This document shows, one piece after another, positions 28,546 to 38,790 of a stretch of DNA of 50,944 nt. The stretch lies in contig QCLV01000008.1 in NCBI GenBank assembly GCA_003214295.1, forward strand, positions 1-50,944, written 5' to 3'. Under the pieces are notes generated by a model. It searched no databases. It was not told where the DNA came from and was given only the letters and a program-made list of their open reading frames with translations. The stretch comes from Prochlorococcus sp. AG-418-F08. GTDB lineage: Bacteria; Cyanobacteriota; Cyanobacteriia; PCC-6307; Cyanobiaceae. The position numbers and the translations under genes are program-made. The first letter of the stretch is position 1. Every line of letters starts with the position of its first letter.

Positions 28546-29403
28546 ATGAGATTAAGAAGTGGATTACTCATAGGAATATTTGGTTTAATTGTTGTTTTGT
28601 TAGGGGGATGGTTTTTTACTTTAGCAACGGCCTTGCTTACTTATTTAGCATTATTAGAATTTTTTAGGATGGCAGAATTTAAAGGAATAAAACCAGCTAC
28701 TAAAACCACATTATTTTCATCTTTCTTTATTATAATTTCTACTTATCTTGAGACAATAGGTTTGATTGAAGGTGAATTATCAAATTCAATTTTGCCTATT
28801 TGTGCAGTTGTAATATGCACTTGGTTACTTTTGCAACCAAAGCCTGGAACAATTTCCGATATTGCAGCCTCTATTTTTGGTTTATTCTATTTAGGTTTTT
28901 TACCTAGCTACTGGATTAAGCTAAGGGGATTAGAGTCAATTATAGTCAATTCAAATCAAGGTTTTATTTCGTTTGAAAATTTATCTAATACAACAGGTCT
29001 TAATTTAACTCTAACCTCTTGTTTTTTAATTGTAGCTAGTGATATTGGTTCATATTTCATCGGCAAGTCATTTGGTAAAAAATCTCTTTCTCCAATATCT
29101 CCAAGCAAAACAATAGAAGGTTTAATTGGAGGAATATCCTGCTCAATTTTATTGGCGATATTTTTCGCATTTTTACTTAATTGGGAAAATCCATTATTAG
29201 TTGGAATTTTATATGGAATTTTAATTTCTCTTATGGCATTAGTTGGCGATTTAATTGAATCAATGATGAAAAGAGATGCAAAAATAAAAGATTCAGGAAC
29301 TTTCTTACCAGGACATGGGGGCATTCTTGACAGAATTGATAGCTACATTTTTACTCCATCTGTTTTGTATTTCATTTTTATAATTCTCAAATATCTAAAT
29401 TAA
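28546..29403 (+). CDS. cdsA: Phosphatidate cytidylyltransferase (CDP-diglyceride synthase)
   Basis: Integral membrane enzyme making CDP-diacylglycerol from phosphatidate and CTP, the precursor of phosphatidylglycerol, which photosystems need. About seven or eight hydrophobic segments are seen. The cytosolic SPSKTIEGLIGG motif lies near residue 185. The C-terminal family signature includes GDLIESMMKRDAKIKDSG and LPGHGGILDRIDS. The length of 285 residues is normal. It begins 9 bp after the PLP decarboxylase and overlaps the convergent alpha/beta hydrolase by 4 bp. Confidence 0.95.
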   Translation: MRLRSGLLIGIFGLIVVLLGGWFFTLATALLTYLALLEFFRMAEFKGIKPATKTTLFSSFFIIISTYLETIGLIEGELSNSILPICAVVICTWLLLQPKPGTISDIAASIFGLFYLGFLPSYWIKLRGLESIIVNSNQGFISFENLSNTTGLNLTLTSCFLIVASDIGSYFIGKSFGKKSLSPISPSKTIEGLIGGISCSILLAIFFAFLLNWENPLLVGILYGILISLMALVGDLIESMMKRDAKIKDSGTFLPGHGGILDRIDSYIFTPSVLYFIFIILKYLN

Positions 29404-30347
29404 TTAGACAAATTTTTTCCCAAAAAATAATCTTGAATAATTTTACTAGATAATGATGGTAAATCTACATGAGGAAGATGACCACAATTTTGCAACCCTA
29501 TAAAATTTAATTTATCGATTTTTTGTATATTTCTAATCTCTTTTTTTCCAAGAATGCGATCATTTTCTCCACATATTGCTTTGATTGGGATATTTTGAAT
29601 ATATTTTTGTGTTCCAGCAAACCCTCCACTTTTTGCAAATGATGCAAGTGAATTCCTCCATCCTTTACAGCCTAAATGAATTGAAGCAATTTGCTCTTCC
29701 ATTTCTCCAACACATTCGTCTGGAAAAGCAAATGCTTGCCTACAAAGACTTTTTCTGACCTGTGGCAATCCAAGAAATGATGCCCCTATTTGGTTAAGAG
29801 GAAAAGGTATACTTTTAGGTTCTCCAAACAATCCCGCTGGAGATAAAAGGAATATCTTATCAATAGAATCAGGAATTTCAAAAGCTAGTTTTAAAGCTGT
29901 GGAACCTCCCATAGAGGCACCAATAATTTTTAGATTCTTTGTTATTTGTAAGGTCTTAAGAAGATCAATTAAGTATGAAATTATTTTAGAAGGATTGTAT
30001 TCATTAGTTGCGCACCTAGGACAAAAACCAAATCCTAATAAATCGGGGATTATTACTTGAAAATTTCTTTTTAATGATTGATATATTCTCCTAAACTCTA
30101 AAAAACTACTATCAAAGCCATGGAGGAGAAGTATAGGTTGACCTTTTCCTCCTATAACCACAGGAAATTTCAAAGAGTTCCAGTTCTTACTTAGTTTAAT
30201 CCACCGTACATCGTTCGCCAAATAAAGACCTAAAGGGTCCAAAAGTGAATTTTTGGCACTCTCAAAAAATTCAACATTTAAATCGCTAAGTTGTTCGAAA
30301 TAGGATTTAGTCAAAAAATGATTATATTTTGATTTTTTGTTGTTCAA
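29400..30347 (-). CDS. Alpha/beta hydrolase
   Basis: A soluble alpha/beta-hydrolase. The oxyanion region PILLLHGFDSS is near residue 71, the nucleophile elbow GASMGGS has Ser145, and the catalytic His lies in NCGHLPHVD near the C-terminus. An acidic residue in ICGENDRILG is the likely third member. The CPRC in GFCPRCATN is unusual for the family. Substrate is unknown. The start is unsure: a TTG at 30345-30347 makes a 26-bp overlap with the upstream dehydrogenase gene, while a TTG at 30312-30314 removes the overlap and drops 11 residues. It is probably co-transcribed with that gene. Confidence 0.85.
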   Translation of the reverse strand: MNNKKSKYNHFLTKSYFEQLSDLNVEFFESAKNSLLDPLGLYLANDVRWIKLSKNWNSLKFPVVIGGKGQPILLLHGFDSSFLEFRRIYQSLKRNFQVIIPDLLGFGFCPRCATNEYNPSKIISYLIDLLKTLQITKNLKIIGASMGGSTALKLAFEIPDSIDKIFLLSPAGLFGEPKSIPFPLNQIGASFLGLPQVRKSLCRQAFAFPDECVGEMEEQIASIHLGCKGWRNSLASFAKSGGFAGTQKYIQNIPIKAICGENDRILGKKEIRNIQKIDKLNFIGLQNCGHLPHVDLPSLSSKIIQDYFLGKNLSN

Positions 30348-31413
30348 AATTTACAATAAGCTCAATTATATCTTGCTTGTTAATTTCAAAAGGCAAAAAG
30401 TGGATTTCAGATTTATCTCTACAAGTAAAATCAGCAATTTTATTTAAATTTTGATTTTCAAAAACATTAATTCCTAATTCTGAAATAGTAGTTGGCAAAT
30501 TCAACTGATTCATTAGTTTCAATAATTGTTTAATTGATTGATCAGCTAATTTATTATTATTTTTTATTTCTTCAAGTCTTAATTGCAATAAGAGTCCAAC
30601 CCCAACAATCTCACCATGTAAGAATTTATTTGGTGTAATTATTTGTGTAATTGCATTATGAATAGCATGAGCAGCAGCAGTCCTACACTTTTCTCCACCG
30701 ATACCTCCTACTAATCCTGCTGTAAGTCCACATGCTTCTATAGTATTCCGCCAAGAAGAGTTATTTTCGAAAGGATCTTGAAAGGCTTTTTCTCCTTGTA
30801 GTAGTAATTGATCTCTTAAAACTCTCGATATCTGAATAGCTTGCTGAACAAGACCATCATCAATTGTTGAACTTGTTATTGAAGATTCATACCATTTTGC
30901 CAATGCATCTGCTATTCCACTTGCAAGTGTCCTGGATGGAGCTGTTTGAATAAATTTATGATCATAAACAAGTACATTCGGACAAGATCTTAATGTTACA
31001 TCATTAATAAATTGGCCATTTTTTGTATAAATATTTGATAGAGCTGTCCAACCTGCGCATGTAGACGCACTAAGAGGAACTGTAATACAAGGAATATCAA
31101 GAGATTCTGCTAAATATTTTCCAGAATCAAGAACTTTACCCCCTCCAGCTGCGATTACAGCATCATTATTATTTTCTAAGATGATACTCTTAAGTCTTGA
31201 AATATCTTCAAAACAACAATCGAAGTATAAATTATCAGAATTAACATTGAGGTTTTGATTTTTTAAATCCCTAAATAATTTATCTCTTAGATTTTGGGTA
31301 TGAATGCTTCTACCTAAAATTAATGGGCTTTGAATTAGTTTGGATATACGGGGTATAGCTTTTTCCCAAGCATCATTTCCCCTGAATATGATTTCTGGAG
31401 ATATTGACTGCAT
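30322..31413 (-). CDS. Iron-containing alcohol dehydrogenase family (glycerol dehydrogenase-like)
   Basis: NAD(P)-dependent dehydrogenase of the Fe-ADH/GldA superfamily, 363 residues. The dinucleotide-binding segment AVIAAGGGKVLDSGKYLAE is near residue 85. Then come PCITVPLSASTCAGWT and metal-ligand candidates in DALAKWYE, AHAIHNAI and LHGEIVGVG. Glycerol dehydrogenase and glycerol-1-phosphate dehydrogenase share these features; the physiological substrate in a phototroph is open. It lies 14 bp downstream of clpC on the same strand and runs into the alpha/beta hydrolase gene, so the three may be one transcript. Confidence 0.85.
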   Translation of the reverse strand: MQSISPEIIFRGNDAWEKAIPRISKLIQSPLILGRSIHTQNLRDKLFRDLKNQNLNVNSDNLYFDCCFEDISRLKSIILENNNDAVIAAGGGKVLDSGKYLAESLDIPCITVPLSASTCAGWTALSNIYTKNGQFINDVTLRSCPNVLVYDHKFIQTAPSRTLASGIADALAKWYESSITSSTIDDGLVQQAIQISRVLRDQLLLQGEKAFQDPFENNSSWRNTIEACGLTAGLVGGIGGEKCRTAAAHAIHNAITQIITPNKFLHGEIVGVGLLLQLRLEEIKNNNKLADQSIKQLLKLMNQLNLPTTISELGINVFENQNLNKIADFTCRDKSEIHFLPFEINKQDIIELIVNFEQQKIKI

Positions 31414-31427
31414 ATTAATTTTAATTA

Positions 31428-33956
31428 CTAGAAATTAGCACTGGCCAACTCCTGGGGAGACTCTTCAGAATCAATGTTTATCGTAACTTTTTTGTTTTCA
31501 TCAATATCAACTAATGCCTTATCTCCATCTTTTATTCGCCCAGATAGAACTTCTTCTGCCAAGCTATCTTCTAGTAAGCGCATGACAGCTCTTCTAAGAG
31601 GTCTTGCTCCATAAGAAGGATTATAACCTTCTTCAACAAGTCTTTCTTTAAAAGAATCCGTTACGCTTAATTTAATACCTTTATCTTGTAATCTTGCAAA
31701 AACCTCTTGCAACATAATCTCAGCAATTTGTTTAACTTCATCTTTATTTAGTTGTCTGAATACAATTATTTCATCAAGCCTATTTAAAAATTCTGGTCTA
31801 AAGTACTGCTTAAGCTCTTCATTGACTAATGATTTAATTCTATTATATTGACTATCTTCGGCAGAATCACCAGAAAACTCAAATCCTAATCCACCACCCC
31901 CTTTCTCGATAACTTTAGAACCAATATTGGATGTCATTATTAACAAAGTATTTTTAAAATCTACAGTTCTACCCTTTGAATCTGTTAATCTGCCATCCTC
32001 AAGTAGTTGCAATAATAAATTAAATACATCTGGATGTGCCTTTTCAACTTCATCAAATAACACAACAGTATATGGGCGTCTTCTAACTGCCTCTGTAAGC
32101 TGACCTCCTTCATTAAAACCAACATACCCTGGAGGAGAGCCTATAAGTTTACTAACTGTATGTCTTTCCATAAATTCTGACATATCTAATCTGATCATTG
32201 CTTCTTCACTGCCAAAGAAATAAGAAGCTAATGATTTAGTTAATTCAGTTTTACCTACACCAGTAGGACCAGAAAAAATAAAGCTAGCTATAGGCCTATT
32301 AGGATTTTTTAATCCCACTCTTGCTCTCCTAATGGCTCTAGATACAGCCTTAACAGCTTCATCTTGACCAATCAATCTTTGATGAAGTGTTTCCTCCATA
32401 TTAAGGAGTTTTACTGATTCAGTTTCTGTGAGCTTTTGAACAGGAACACCAGTCCAAGATGCTACTATATGTGCTACGTCCTCTTCACTAACCATAGGTT
32501 TTTGTAAGAGTTTTGAATCATCTTTGACTGAGTTATCATCAATATCAGTAGTATTTTTATCAGTAGAGTCTTTTTTATTTTCAAGTACCTCTTTAATTTT
32601 TGCAGACAATTCAATCTCTTTTTCTCTTAATTGTCCAGCTTGATCAAAATTTTGATCTCTTACAGACTCTTCTTTTTGTTTTTGTACTTGCCTTAGCTCT
32701 TTATCTATTTGCTTGGCTTCCGGTGGAAGTTTAGAGTTTATTAAGCGAACTCTACTTCCTGCCTCATCAATTAGATCAATAGCCTTATCTGGTAAAAATC
32801 TATCAGATATATAACGATCACCTAAATGGGCTGCTGCCTCAAGAGCATCATCAGTAATTTTTAGGCGATGATGTTGTTCATAACGTTCTCTAAGACCCTT
32901 TAATATCTCAATTGTATCTTCAATAGATGGCTCACCAACCATAACAGGTTGGAATCTTCTTTCTAGAGCTGCATCTCTTTCAATATGTTTTCTGTATTCA
33001 TCAAGTGTTGTTGCTCCAATACACTGAAGTTCTCCTCTTGCTAGTGCTGGCTTAAGTATATTTGCTGCATCTATAGCTCCTTCTGCAGCTCCAGCACCAA
33101 TTAAGGTATGGACTTCATCGATGACAAGTATTACATTACCTGCAGATTTAATCTCTTCCATTATTTTTTTTAGTCTTTCTTCGAACTCGCCTCTATATTT
33201 AGTACCTGCTACCAATAGGCCTATATCAAGAGTTAAAACTCTTTTATCTTCAAGTATGTCTGGAATATCTCCAGTCTGTATTCTTTGAGCTAGACCTTCA
33301 GCAATAGCTGTTTTACCAACACCGGGTTCTCCAATAAGAACGGGATTATTTTTTGTTCTTCTACCTAGTATTTGAACTACACGATCTATTTCAGCATATC
33401 GACCAACTACTGGGTCGAGTTTTGATTCACTAGCTAGTTTTGTCAGATTTGTACCAAATTCATCAAGTGTTGCAGTTTTTAAGTTCCCCTTATTTGAATT
33501 AGCTCCAGGACCAACTTCAGCGGTTTCACCGAGCATCCTTATGACTTGGGATCTTACTTTTGTAAGGTCGATACTAAGATTTTCAAGAACCCTTGCAGCA
33601 ACGCCCTCACCTTCCCTTATCAAACCTAATAGTAAATGTTCAGTGCCTATATAGTTGTGGCCTAGTTGGCGGGCTTCTTCAAGAGATAACTCTAAGACTC
33701 TTTTAGCTCTGGGGGTAAAAGGTATTTCTACGGCTACGAAACCAGAACCTCTTCCAATTATCTTTTCAACTTCAATTCTTGAATCTTTTAAATTAACACC
33801 AAGAGATTTTAAGACTTTTGCTGCAACCCCAGTACCTTCACCAATTAAGCCCAATAGAATTTGTTCCGTTCCAACAAAATTATGGCCAAGTCTTCTAGCT
33901 TCCTCTTGGGCAAGCATAATGACCTTTATGGCTTTCTCTGTAAATCTTTCAAACAT
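31428..33956 (-). CDS. clpC: ATP-dependent Clp protease ATPase subunit ClpC
   Basis: Hsp100 unfoldase that feeds substrates to ClpP-type proteases. Two N-terminal Clp repeats (residues 3-70 and 80-145) precede AAA domain 1 with Walker A GEPGVGKT (209-216). A UVR motif lies at about 424-450 and AAA domain 2 has GPTGVGKT (563-570). The ClpP-docking loop LGF is at 690-692. At 842 residues it is the usual cyanobacterial/plastid ClpC. The linker around 455-485 is Asp/Lys-rich and variable. ATG start. A TTGACA box with a 17-bp spacer to TAATAG lies just upstream. Confidence 0.97.
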   Translation of the reverse strand: MFERFTEKAIKVIMLAQEEARRLGHNFVGTEQILLGLIGEGTGVAAKVLKSLGVNLKDSRIEVEKIIGRGSGFVAVEIPFTPRAKRVLELSLEEARQLGHNYIGTEHLLLGLIREGEGVAARVLENLSIDLTKVRSQVIRMLGETAEVGPGANSNKGNLKTATLDEFGTNLTKLASESKLDPVVGRYAEIDRVVQILGRRTKNNPVLIGEPGVGKTAIAEGLAQRIQTGDIPDILEDKRVLTLDIGLLVAGTKYRGEFEERLKKIMEEIKSAGNVILVIDEVHTLIGAGAAEGAIDAANILKPALARGELQCIGATTLDEYRKHIERDAALERRFQPVMVGEPSIEDTIEILKGLRERYEQHHRLKITDDALEAAAHLGDRYISDRFLPDKAIDLIDEAGSRVRLINSKLPPEAKQIDKELRQVQKQKEESVRDQNFDQAGQLREKEIELSAKIKEVLENKKDSTDKNTTDIDDNSVKDDSKLLQKPMVSEEDVAHIVASWTGVPVQKLTETESVKLLNMEETLHQRLIGQDEAVKAVSRAIRRARVGLKNPNRPIASFIFSGPTGVGKTELTKSLASYFFGSEEAMIRLDMSEFMERHTVSKLIGSPPGYVGFNEGGQLTEAVRRRPYTVVLFDEVEKAHPDVFNLLLQLLEDGRLTDSKGRTVDFKNTLLIMTSNIGSKVIEKGGGGLGFEFSGDSAEDSQYNRIKSLVNEELKQYFRPEFLNRLDEIIVFRQLNKDEVKQIAEIMLQEVFARLQDKGIKLSVTDSFKERLVEEGYNPSYGARPLRRAVMRLLEDSLAEEVLSGRIKDGDKALVDIDENKKVTINIDSEESPQELASANF

Positions 33957-33971
33957 TAGAAGATCAAATCC

Positions 33972-34000
33972 CTATTAATAACCTACCAGTAATATGTCAA
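33972..34000 (-). promoter_or_regulatory. Candidate promoter of clpC
   Basis: On the minus strand TTGACA (33995-34000) is followed after 17 bp by TAATAG (33972-33977), 15 bp before the clpC ATG. This would leave a very short leader. A TATAAT farther upstream (34086-34091) without a -35 match is an alternative. Neither is proven. Confidence 0.3.
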
Positions 34001-34135
34001 ATTTGTGTTCAGAATGAGCTTTTGTGAATACCCAAAATTATATTTTTATCAATTAATCTTTAAATTTTTAATGGTATACCAATAAATTATAGTGATTTCA
34101 ATCATTATGGTTATCCGCACAATTAAATATTTAAA

Positions 34136-34615
34136 TTATTTAGTTGTTAGTTTTTTTTCTTTTAAAAGAGCATTTGAACCATCCTTATAATAATTTTTTC
34201 TTGTTCCGACAGTATGAAAATCAAAGCTGTTATAAAAATTTTCAGCTATTAAATTATTTTGAGAGACTTCTAATAATAATTTATTGATTTTTAGTTTATG
34301 ACATTTTTTTATTAAATCGCTCATGAAATAAGATCCAAAACCCCTTTTCCTATATTTCTGATTTACTACAAAATAATTAATTTGAGCTTCATCAAGAACA
34401 AATTGAAGAACACATATTCCTATCACAAAATTCTCAAGTAATAACCCAAAGATTTTTGTGCCTTCTTTTTTAAATTCGTTAGTCCATTGTTTTTTGCTCC
34501 ATAAAGAAATAGTATTTGAATCTAGTTCATAACATAAATCGCTATCATTCTCATTTATTTTTTTAATGGATAACATTTTATAATATACGTATTCAAAAGT
34601 TCTAATTAAAGTCAT
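34136..34615 (-). CDS. rimI: GNAT acetyltransferase, RimI-like
   Basis: A GCN5-related N-acetyltransferase resembling RimI, which acetylates the N-terminus of ribosomal protein S18. The acetyl-CoA loop is in NQKYRKRGFGSYFM near residue 100, and the following LLLEVSQNNLIAENFYNSFDF is the characteristic motif B/C of RimI-type enzymes. The frame is 159 residues from an ATG at 34613-34615, but an internal ATG at 34574-34576 (starting MLSIKKINEND) gives a more typical 146-residue protein, and the first 13 residues look unlike the family. It is divergent from lysA with a 44-bp spacer, which favours the shorter form. Confidence 0.82.
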   Translation of the reverse strand: MTLIRTFEYVYYKMLSIKKINENDSDLCYELDSNTISLWSKKQWTNEFKKEGTKIFGLLLENFVIGICVLQFVLDEAQINYFVVNQKYRKRGFGSYFMSDLIKKCHKLKINKLLLEVSQNNLIAENFYNSFDFHTVGTRKNYYKDGSNALLKEKKLTTK

Positions 34616-34659
34616 TATAAAATATGACAGTTTTGATAAAATTAATTTAAGGTTTTTCT

Positions 34660-36033
34660 ATGGAAGATAAAAAGTCATTTTTAAAAGAAAAGATTGACAT
34701 AAAAAGTCCTAATAAAAACATAGTACCTTTAACCACATCTGTTGGTAGTGATGGTAAATTATCGATTGGCGGATGTTCTATTGAAGAATTGGTAAAGAAA
34801 TATGATACTCCCCTCTATATTCTGGATGAAATGACTTTAAGAAGTTCTTGTAGAGCGTATAAAAAAGCACTAGAGAAATATTATCCAGGAGAATCACTAA
34901 CTATATATGCCTCCAAAGCGAATAGTTCTCTTTTTATGAGTAACCTTATTGCCTCAGAAGGTCTAGGACTTGATGCAGTTTCAGAAGGGGAATTATTAAC
35001 TGCTCTGCAAGGCGGGGTCCCAAATGAAAAAATTGTTTTTCATGGAAATAATAAATCAGACAAAGAAATAAAATTTGCAGTTGAAAATAATATTAAAGTG
35101 ATAGTAGATAATGATTATGATTTAGAAAGATTAGAGGAAATCTCAAACTCGCTTAATTGTGACCTAGAGATTATGGTTCGTTTTACTCCAGGGATAGAAT
35201 GCCACACACATGAGTACATCAGAACAGGTTCATTTGATAGCAAATTTGGTTTCGGCATTGAATATTTAAATATTTTATTTACCAAGATAAGTAATACTAA
35301 ACATCTAAAGTTAAAAGGATTACATGCTCATATTGGTTCCCAAATTTTTGAATTAGAACCTCACAAGGATCTTGGCGAAATAATGGTTAACGTTATTTTA
35401 GAAGCTAAAAAACATGGTCATGATATAAAAAAATTGAATGTAGGAGGAGGGTTAGGAATTAAATATACGGAAAACGACGATCCCCCCTCAATTGATGAAT
35501 GGGTGAAAACCATTTCCACCTCGGTTGTTAAAGCTTGTAGAAAATTCAGTTTAGATCTACCAATACTAATGTGCGAGCCTGGAAGATCTATTGTTTCTAC
35601 AGCAGGAATAACAATTTATAAAATTGGTGCTTCTAAAGAAATACCAGGTATCAGAACATATTTATCTGTTGATGGTGGGATGAGTGATAATCCAAGACCA
35701 ATTACGTATCAATCAAATTATTCTGCATGTTTGGTGAGTAACCCCTATAACCTCAATTCAAAGAAAAAATATACTATCGCTGGCAAGCACTGCGAATCAG
35801 GAGATGTACTCTTTAAAGAGTTAGAACTAGCAAATTGCAGAACAGGAGATTTAATATGTGTTTTTGGTACTGGTGCATATAATAATTCAATGAGTTCTAA
35901 CTACAACAGAATTCCAAGGCCTGCTGCTCTATTAGTTTGTGATGGAGAAGCAGAGATTATTCAAAAGAGAGAAAGTCCTTTAGATCTTCTGAAATATGAT
36001 GTCTTACCTGATCGCTTTATTAAACAAAATTAG
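34660..36033 (+). CDS. lysA: Diaminopimelate decarboxylase
   Basis: Final step of lysine synthesis: meso-diaminopimelate to L-lysine with PLP. The PLP lysine is Lys86 in IYASKANSS. LHAHIGSQIFE carries the catalytic-site His, NVGGGLGIKYTE binds PLP phosphate, and AGKHCESGDV near residue 372 supplies Cys and acidic residues at the dimer-interface active site. The length of 457 residues includes an N-terminal extension common in cyanobacteria. An AAGG ribosome site precedes the ATG. It begins the plus-strand run lysA-cdaA-uppS-bioB-trhO-unknown. Because DAP is also the peptidoglycan cross-link residue, this enzyme sits at a wall/lysine branch. Confidence 0.96.
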   Translation: MEDKKSFLKEKIDIKSPNKNIVPLTTSVGSDGKLSIGGCSIEELVKKYDTPLYILDEMTLRSSCRAYKKALEKYYPGESLTIYASKANSSLFMSNLIASEGLGLDAVSEGELLTALQGGVPNEKIVFHGNNKSDKEIKFAVENNIKVIVDNDYDLERLEEISNSLNCDLEIMVRFTPGIECHTHEYIRTGSFDSKFGFGIEYLNILFTKISNTKHLKLKGLHAHIGSQIFELEPHKDLGEIMVNVILEAKKHGHDIKKLNVGGGLGIKYTENDDPPSIDEWVKTISTSVVKACRKFSLDLPILMCEPGRSIVSTAGITIYKIGASKEIPGIRTYLSVDGGMSDNPRPITYQSNYSACLVSNPYNLNSKKKYTIAGKHCESGDVLFKELELANCRTGDLICVFGTGAYNNSMSSNYNRIPRPAALLVCDGEAEIIQKRESPLDLLKYDVLPDRFIKQN

Positions 36034-36061
36034 GTACATTTAAATTAATTTTGTTTTTAAT

Positions 36062-36970
36062 GTGAATTTTTGGGGGATTATAAATTTAAAGTTATTATTA
36101 GACGTCTTATTTGCTATTGGGTTTGGACTTTTATTATTTTCAAGAGTAAAAGAACAGAGGACGTTGTGGCTTTTAAGGGGTTATTTGTTTTTAGTTTCAT
36201 CTGCATGGTTCATACAAAGGTATGCCTACCTTCCATTAACATCAAAATTAATTGATGCAGTTGTCCTTGCTTGTTCTCTCTCCTTAGCAATCCTATGGCA
36301 AGGAGAGCTGAGAAGATTAATGGAATTATTAGGCACTGGAAGGCTTGCCGTTTTATTGGGAAACCCTCCAAAGGAATTTCGAGCAACAAAAACCACTATT
36401 ACTCAATTAGTAGATACTGCGGGTAAACTCTCTCAAAACAGAAGAGGTGCATTGATAGTAGTAGATTTAGGGAGTGATTTAAGGCCTGAAGATTTTTTAT
36501 ATTCTGGCACTACTATTGATGCTCAATTATCAACTGATCTTTTAATAAACCTTTTTGCAACTGATACACCTTTACATGATGGAGCTGTTCTTGTTAAAGG
36601 TAACAAAATAATATCTGCAGGAGTAATACTTCCTCTCTCAAGACAAGGTATTAGTAGATATGGCACTAGACATTTAGCTGCTTTAGGCATAACAGAAAGA
36701 TTTGACAGATGCATTTGCATTGTTGTTTCTGAAGAAACAGGTACCTTATCATTAGCAAACCAAGGCAAACTTGAAAGACCAATTACCAGCAGCAGGTTAC
36801 AAGAACTTCTTGAGAATTTAATTGGGAATCAAAATTCTATGGGAACAAATAAATCGTCTTTAAGTAAAAATGTTTTATCCCAATCAACAAATCCAAGTGA
36901 TAATATAATCAGTGATATTAATGAGAAAGAGTCTAATAAATCAGAAATCTTTACCAACAAAAGGGATTAA
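36062..36970 (+). CDS. cdaA: Diadenylate cyclase (c-di-AMP synthase, CdaA type)
   Basis: Membrane-bound DAC enzyme making cyclic di-AMP from two ATP. Three N-terminal hydrophobic segments (about 8-26, 38-55 and 62-78) are followed by the DAC (DisA_N) domain. The catalytic motif LHDGAVLV has DGA at 173-175 and the ATP-binding GTRHLAALG is at 201-209. The 50-residue tail is Ser/Asn-rich and looks disordered. Start is GTG at 36062. It lies 28 bp after lysA and 3 bp before uppS, linking this second messenger to cell-wall precursor genes. No YbbR/CdaR regulator gene is next to it, unlike the Firmicutes cdaA operon. Confidence 0.93.
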   Translation: MNFWGIINLKLLLDVLFAIGFGLLLFSRVKEQRTLWLLRGYLFLVSSAWFIQRYAYLPLTSKLIDAVVLACSLSLAILWQGELRRLMELLGTGRLAVLLGNPPKEFRATKTTITQLVDTAGKLSQNRRGALIVVDLGSDLRPEDFLYSGTTIDAQLSTDLLINLFATDTPLHDGAVLVKGNKIISAGVILPLSRQGISRYGTRHLAALGITERFDRCICIVVSEETGTLSLANQGKLERPITSSRLQELLENLIGNQNSMGTNKSSLSKNVLSQSTNPSDNIISDINEKESNKSEIFTNKRD

Positions 36971-36973
36971 CTA

Positions 36974-37777
36974 ATGAGTTTAGGAAAATTAATTGACAAG
37001 AAATATAATGACTTATCCAAGAGAATAGATATGCAAAAAGTTCCAGAGCATATAGCAATAATTATGGACGGCAATGGAAGATGGGCTGCTAAAAAAGGCT
37101 TACCTCGATCATTTGGTCATAAAAGTGGGGTTAGTGTATTAAAAGAAATCCTTAAAGCTTCAAAAAAATTAGGTTGTAAGATTCTTACTGTTTATGCTTT
37201 TTCAACTGAAAATTGGACAAGACCAATCGAAGAAGTCAACTATCTTATAAATCTTTTTTGCGAAGTGTTAAAAAACGAAATTGAAGAAATCCATCAAGAA
37301 TCAATTAAACTTAAATTTATTGGAGATTTAACCCCTTTCCCTGAGGATTTAAAAAAAGTAGTCTACAGTTCGGAATCTTTAACAAAAAATAACGATACAT
37401 TTTTATTAAATATTTGTTTAAATTACGGAGGTAGACAAGAAATAGTTAAAGTTGCAAAAGAACTAGCATTAAAATCTTCTGATGGAGAAATAAAACCAAG
37501 CGAAATTAATGAAGAATTATTTAATTCAAAGCTATTAACTCAAGGAATTAAAGATCCAGAATTACTAATAAGAACTAGTGGCGAAAAAAGGATAAGTAAT
37601 TTTTTATTATGGCAATTAGCATATTCAGAAATTTATATATCAGAGGTACTTTGGCCAGAGTTCAATGAGCATGAATTTCTTAAAGCAATAATTGATTACC
37701 AATCAAGAAATAGACGTTTTGGCGGTATAGAATCATTACCAACTGAGTCTTTTGAAGATTCTCAATATTCTTCCTAA
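36974..37777 (+). CDS. uppS: Undecaprenyl diphosphate synthase (cis-prenyltransferase)
   Basis: Cis-prenyltransferase that builds the C55 lipid carrier for peptidoglycan and surface glycans. The signature [10 protein letters not shown] has the catalytic Asp32. [11 protein letters not shown] lies near residue 75, and the C-terminal block [19 protein letters not shown] with [13 protein letters not shown] holds the diphosphate-binding residues. The length of 267 residues is normal. It starts 3 bp after cdaA, so coupled translation is likely. Synthesis of another polyprenyl product is possible, but the wall context favours C55. Confidence 0.95.
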   Translation: MSLGKLIDKKYNDLSKRIDMQKVPEHIAIIMDGNGRWAAKKGLPRSFGHKSGVSVLKEILKASKKLGCKILTVYAFSTENWTRPIEEVNYLINLFCEVLKNEIEEIHQESIKLKFIGDLTPFPEDLKKVVYSSESLTKNNDTFLLNICLNYGGRQEIVKVAKELALKSSDGEIKPSEINEELFNSKLLTQGIKDPELLIRTSGEKRISNFLLWQLAYSEIYISEVLWPEFNEHEFLKAIIDYQSRNRRFGGIESLPTESFEDSQYSS

Positions 37778-37782
37778 TAAAA

Positions 37783-38790
37783 ATGTCTAATTCGAACAAT
37801 CAGTCATTAAAAGAAATTAGATTCGATTGGAATAAAGAGGAGATAATAGAAATACTTAATATGCCTCTTATTGATTTAATGTGGCAATCACAAACCGTTC
37901 ACAGGAAATTTAACAAATACGACATTCAATTAGCATCATTGTTCAGCGTAAAAACTGGTGGATGTGAGGAAAATTGTTCATACTGTAGCCAATCAATTTA
38001 TAGTGCTAGCGAAATCAAAAGTCATCCACAATTTAAAGTTGAAGAGGTTTTAGCAAGAGCTCAAATAGCAAAAAATGAAGGTGCAGATAGATTTTGTATG
38101 GGTTGGGCATGGAGAGAAATTAGAGATGGAAAATCTTTTAATGCAATGTTAGAGATGGTTAGCGGTGTAAGAGATTTAGGCATGGAAGCATGCGTTACTG
38201 CTGGGATGCTTACAGAAGAGCAAGCTTATAGATTGGCTGATGCAGGTTTGACCGCCTATAACCACAATCTTGATACTAGTCCTGAGCACTATAAAAATAT
38301 TATTACGACTAGAACTTATCAAGACAGACTAGATACTATTAAAAGAGTAAGGAAGGCAGGAATAAACGTTTGTTGTGGAGGGATTATAGGATTGGGTGAA
38401 ACTAATGGCGATAGAGCGTCTCTTTTGGAAGTCCTTTCAAATATGAATCCACACCCTGAAAGTGTTCCTATCAATTCATTAGTAGCTATTGAAGGTACTG
38501 GTTTAGAAGATAATCAAGAAATTGATTCTATTGAAATGATAAGGATGATAGCTACAGCAAGAATTATTATGCCTAAAAGTAAAATAAGACTAAGTGCAGG
38601 TCGAGAAAAACTTTCAAAAGAAGCCCAAATTTTATGTTTTCAATGTGGGGCAAATTCAATTTTTTATGGAGATGAGTTACTCACAACTTCAAATCCATCT
38701 TTTCAATCAGACAGAAAACTTCTTAAAGAGGTTGGAGTATCATTTAACAAAGATTTTGAAACTTTTGAAAAAACATTATCTTCTTTATGA
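37783..38790 (+). CDS. bioB: Biotin synthase
   Basis: Radical-SAM enzyme inserting sulfur into dethiobiotin. The SAM-cluster motif CEENCSYC supplies Cys61, Cys65 and Cys68. [12 protein letters not shown] and the conserved [10 protein letters not shown] near residue 165 match BioB. The Arg ligand of the [2Fe-2S] cluster is in IRLSAGRE. The length of 335 residues is standard. It follows uppS by 5 bp and overlaps trhO by 4 bp (ATGA), so it sits inside a translationally coupled operon. No other bio gene is seen in the window. Confidence 0.96.
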   Translation: MSNSNNQSLKEIRFDWNKEEIIEILNMPLIDLMWQSQTVHRKFNKYDIQLASLFSVKTGGCEENCSYCSQSIYSASEIKSHPQFKVEEVLARAQIAKNEGADRFCMGWAWREIRDGKSFNAMLEMVSGVRDLGMEACVTAGMLTEEQAYRLADAGLTAYNHNLDTSPEHYKNIITTRTYQDRLDTIKRVRKAGINVCCGGIIGLGETNGDRASLLEVLSNMNPHPESVPINSLVAIEGTGLEDNQEIDSIEMIRMIATARIIMPKSKIRLSAGREKLSKEAQILCFQCGANSIFYGDELLTTSNPSFQSDRKLLKEVGVSFNKDFETFEKTLSSL

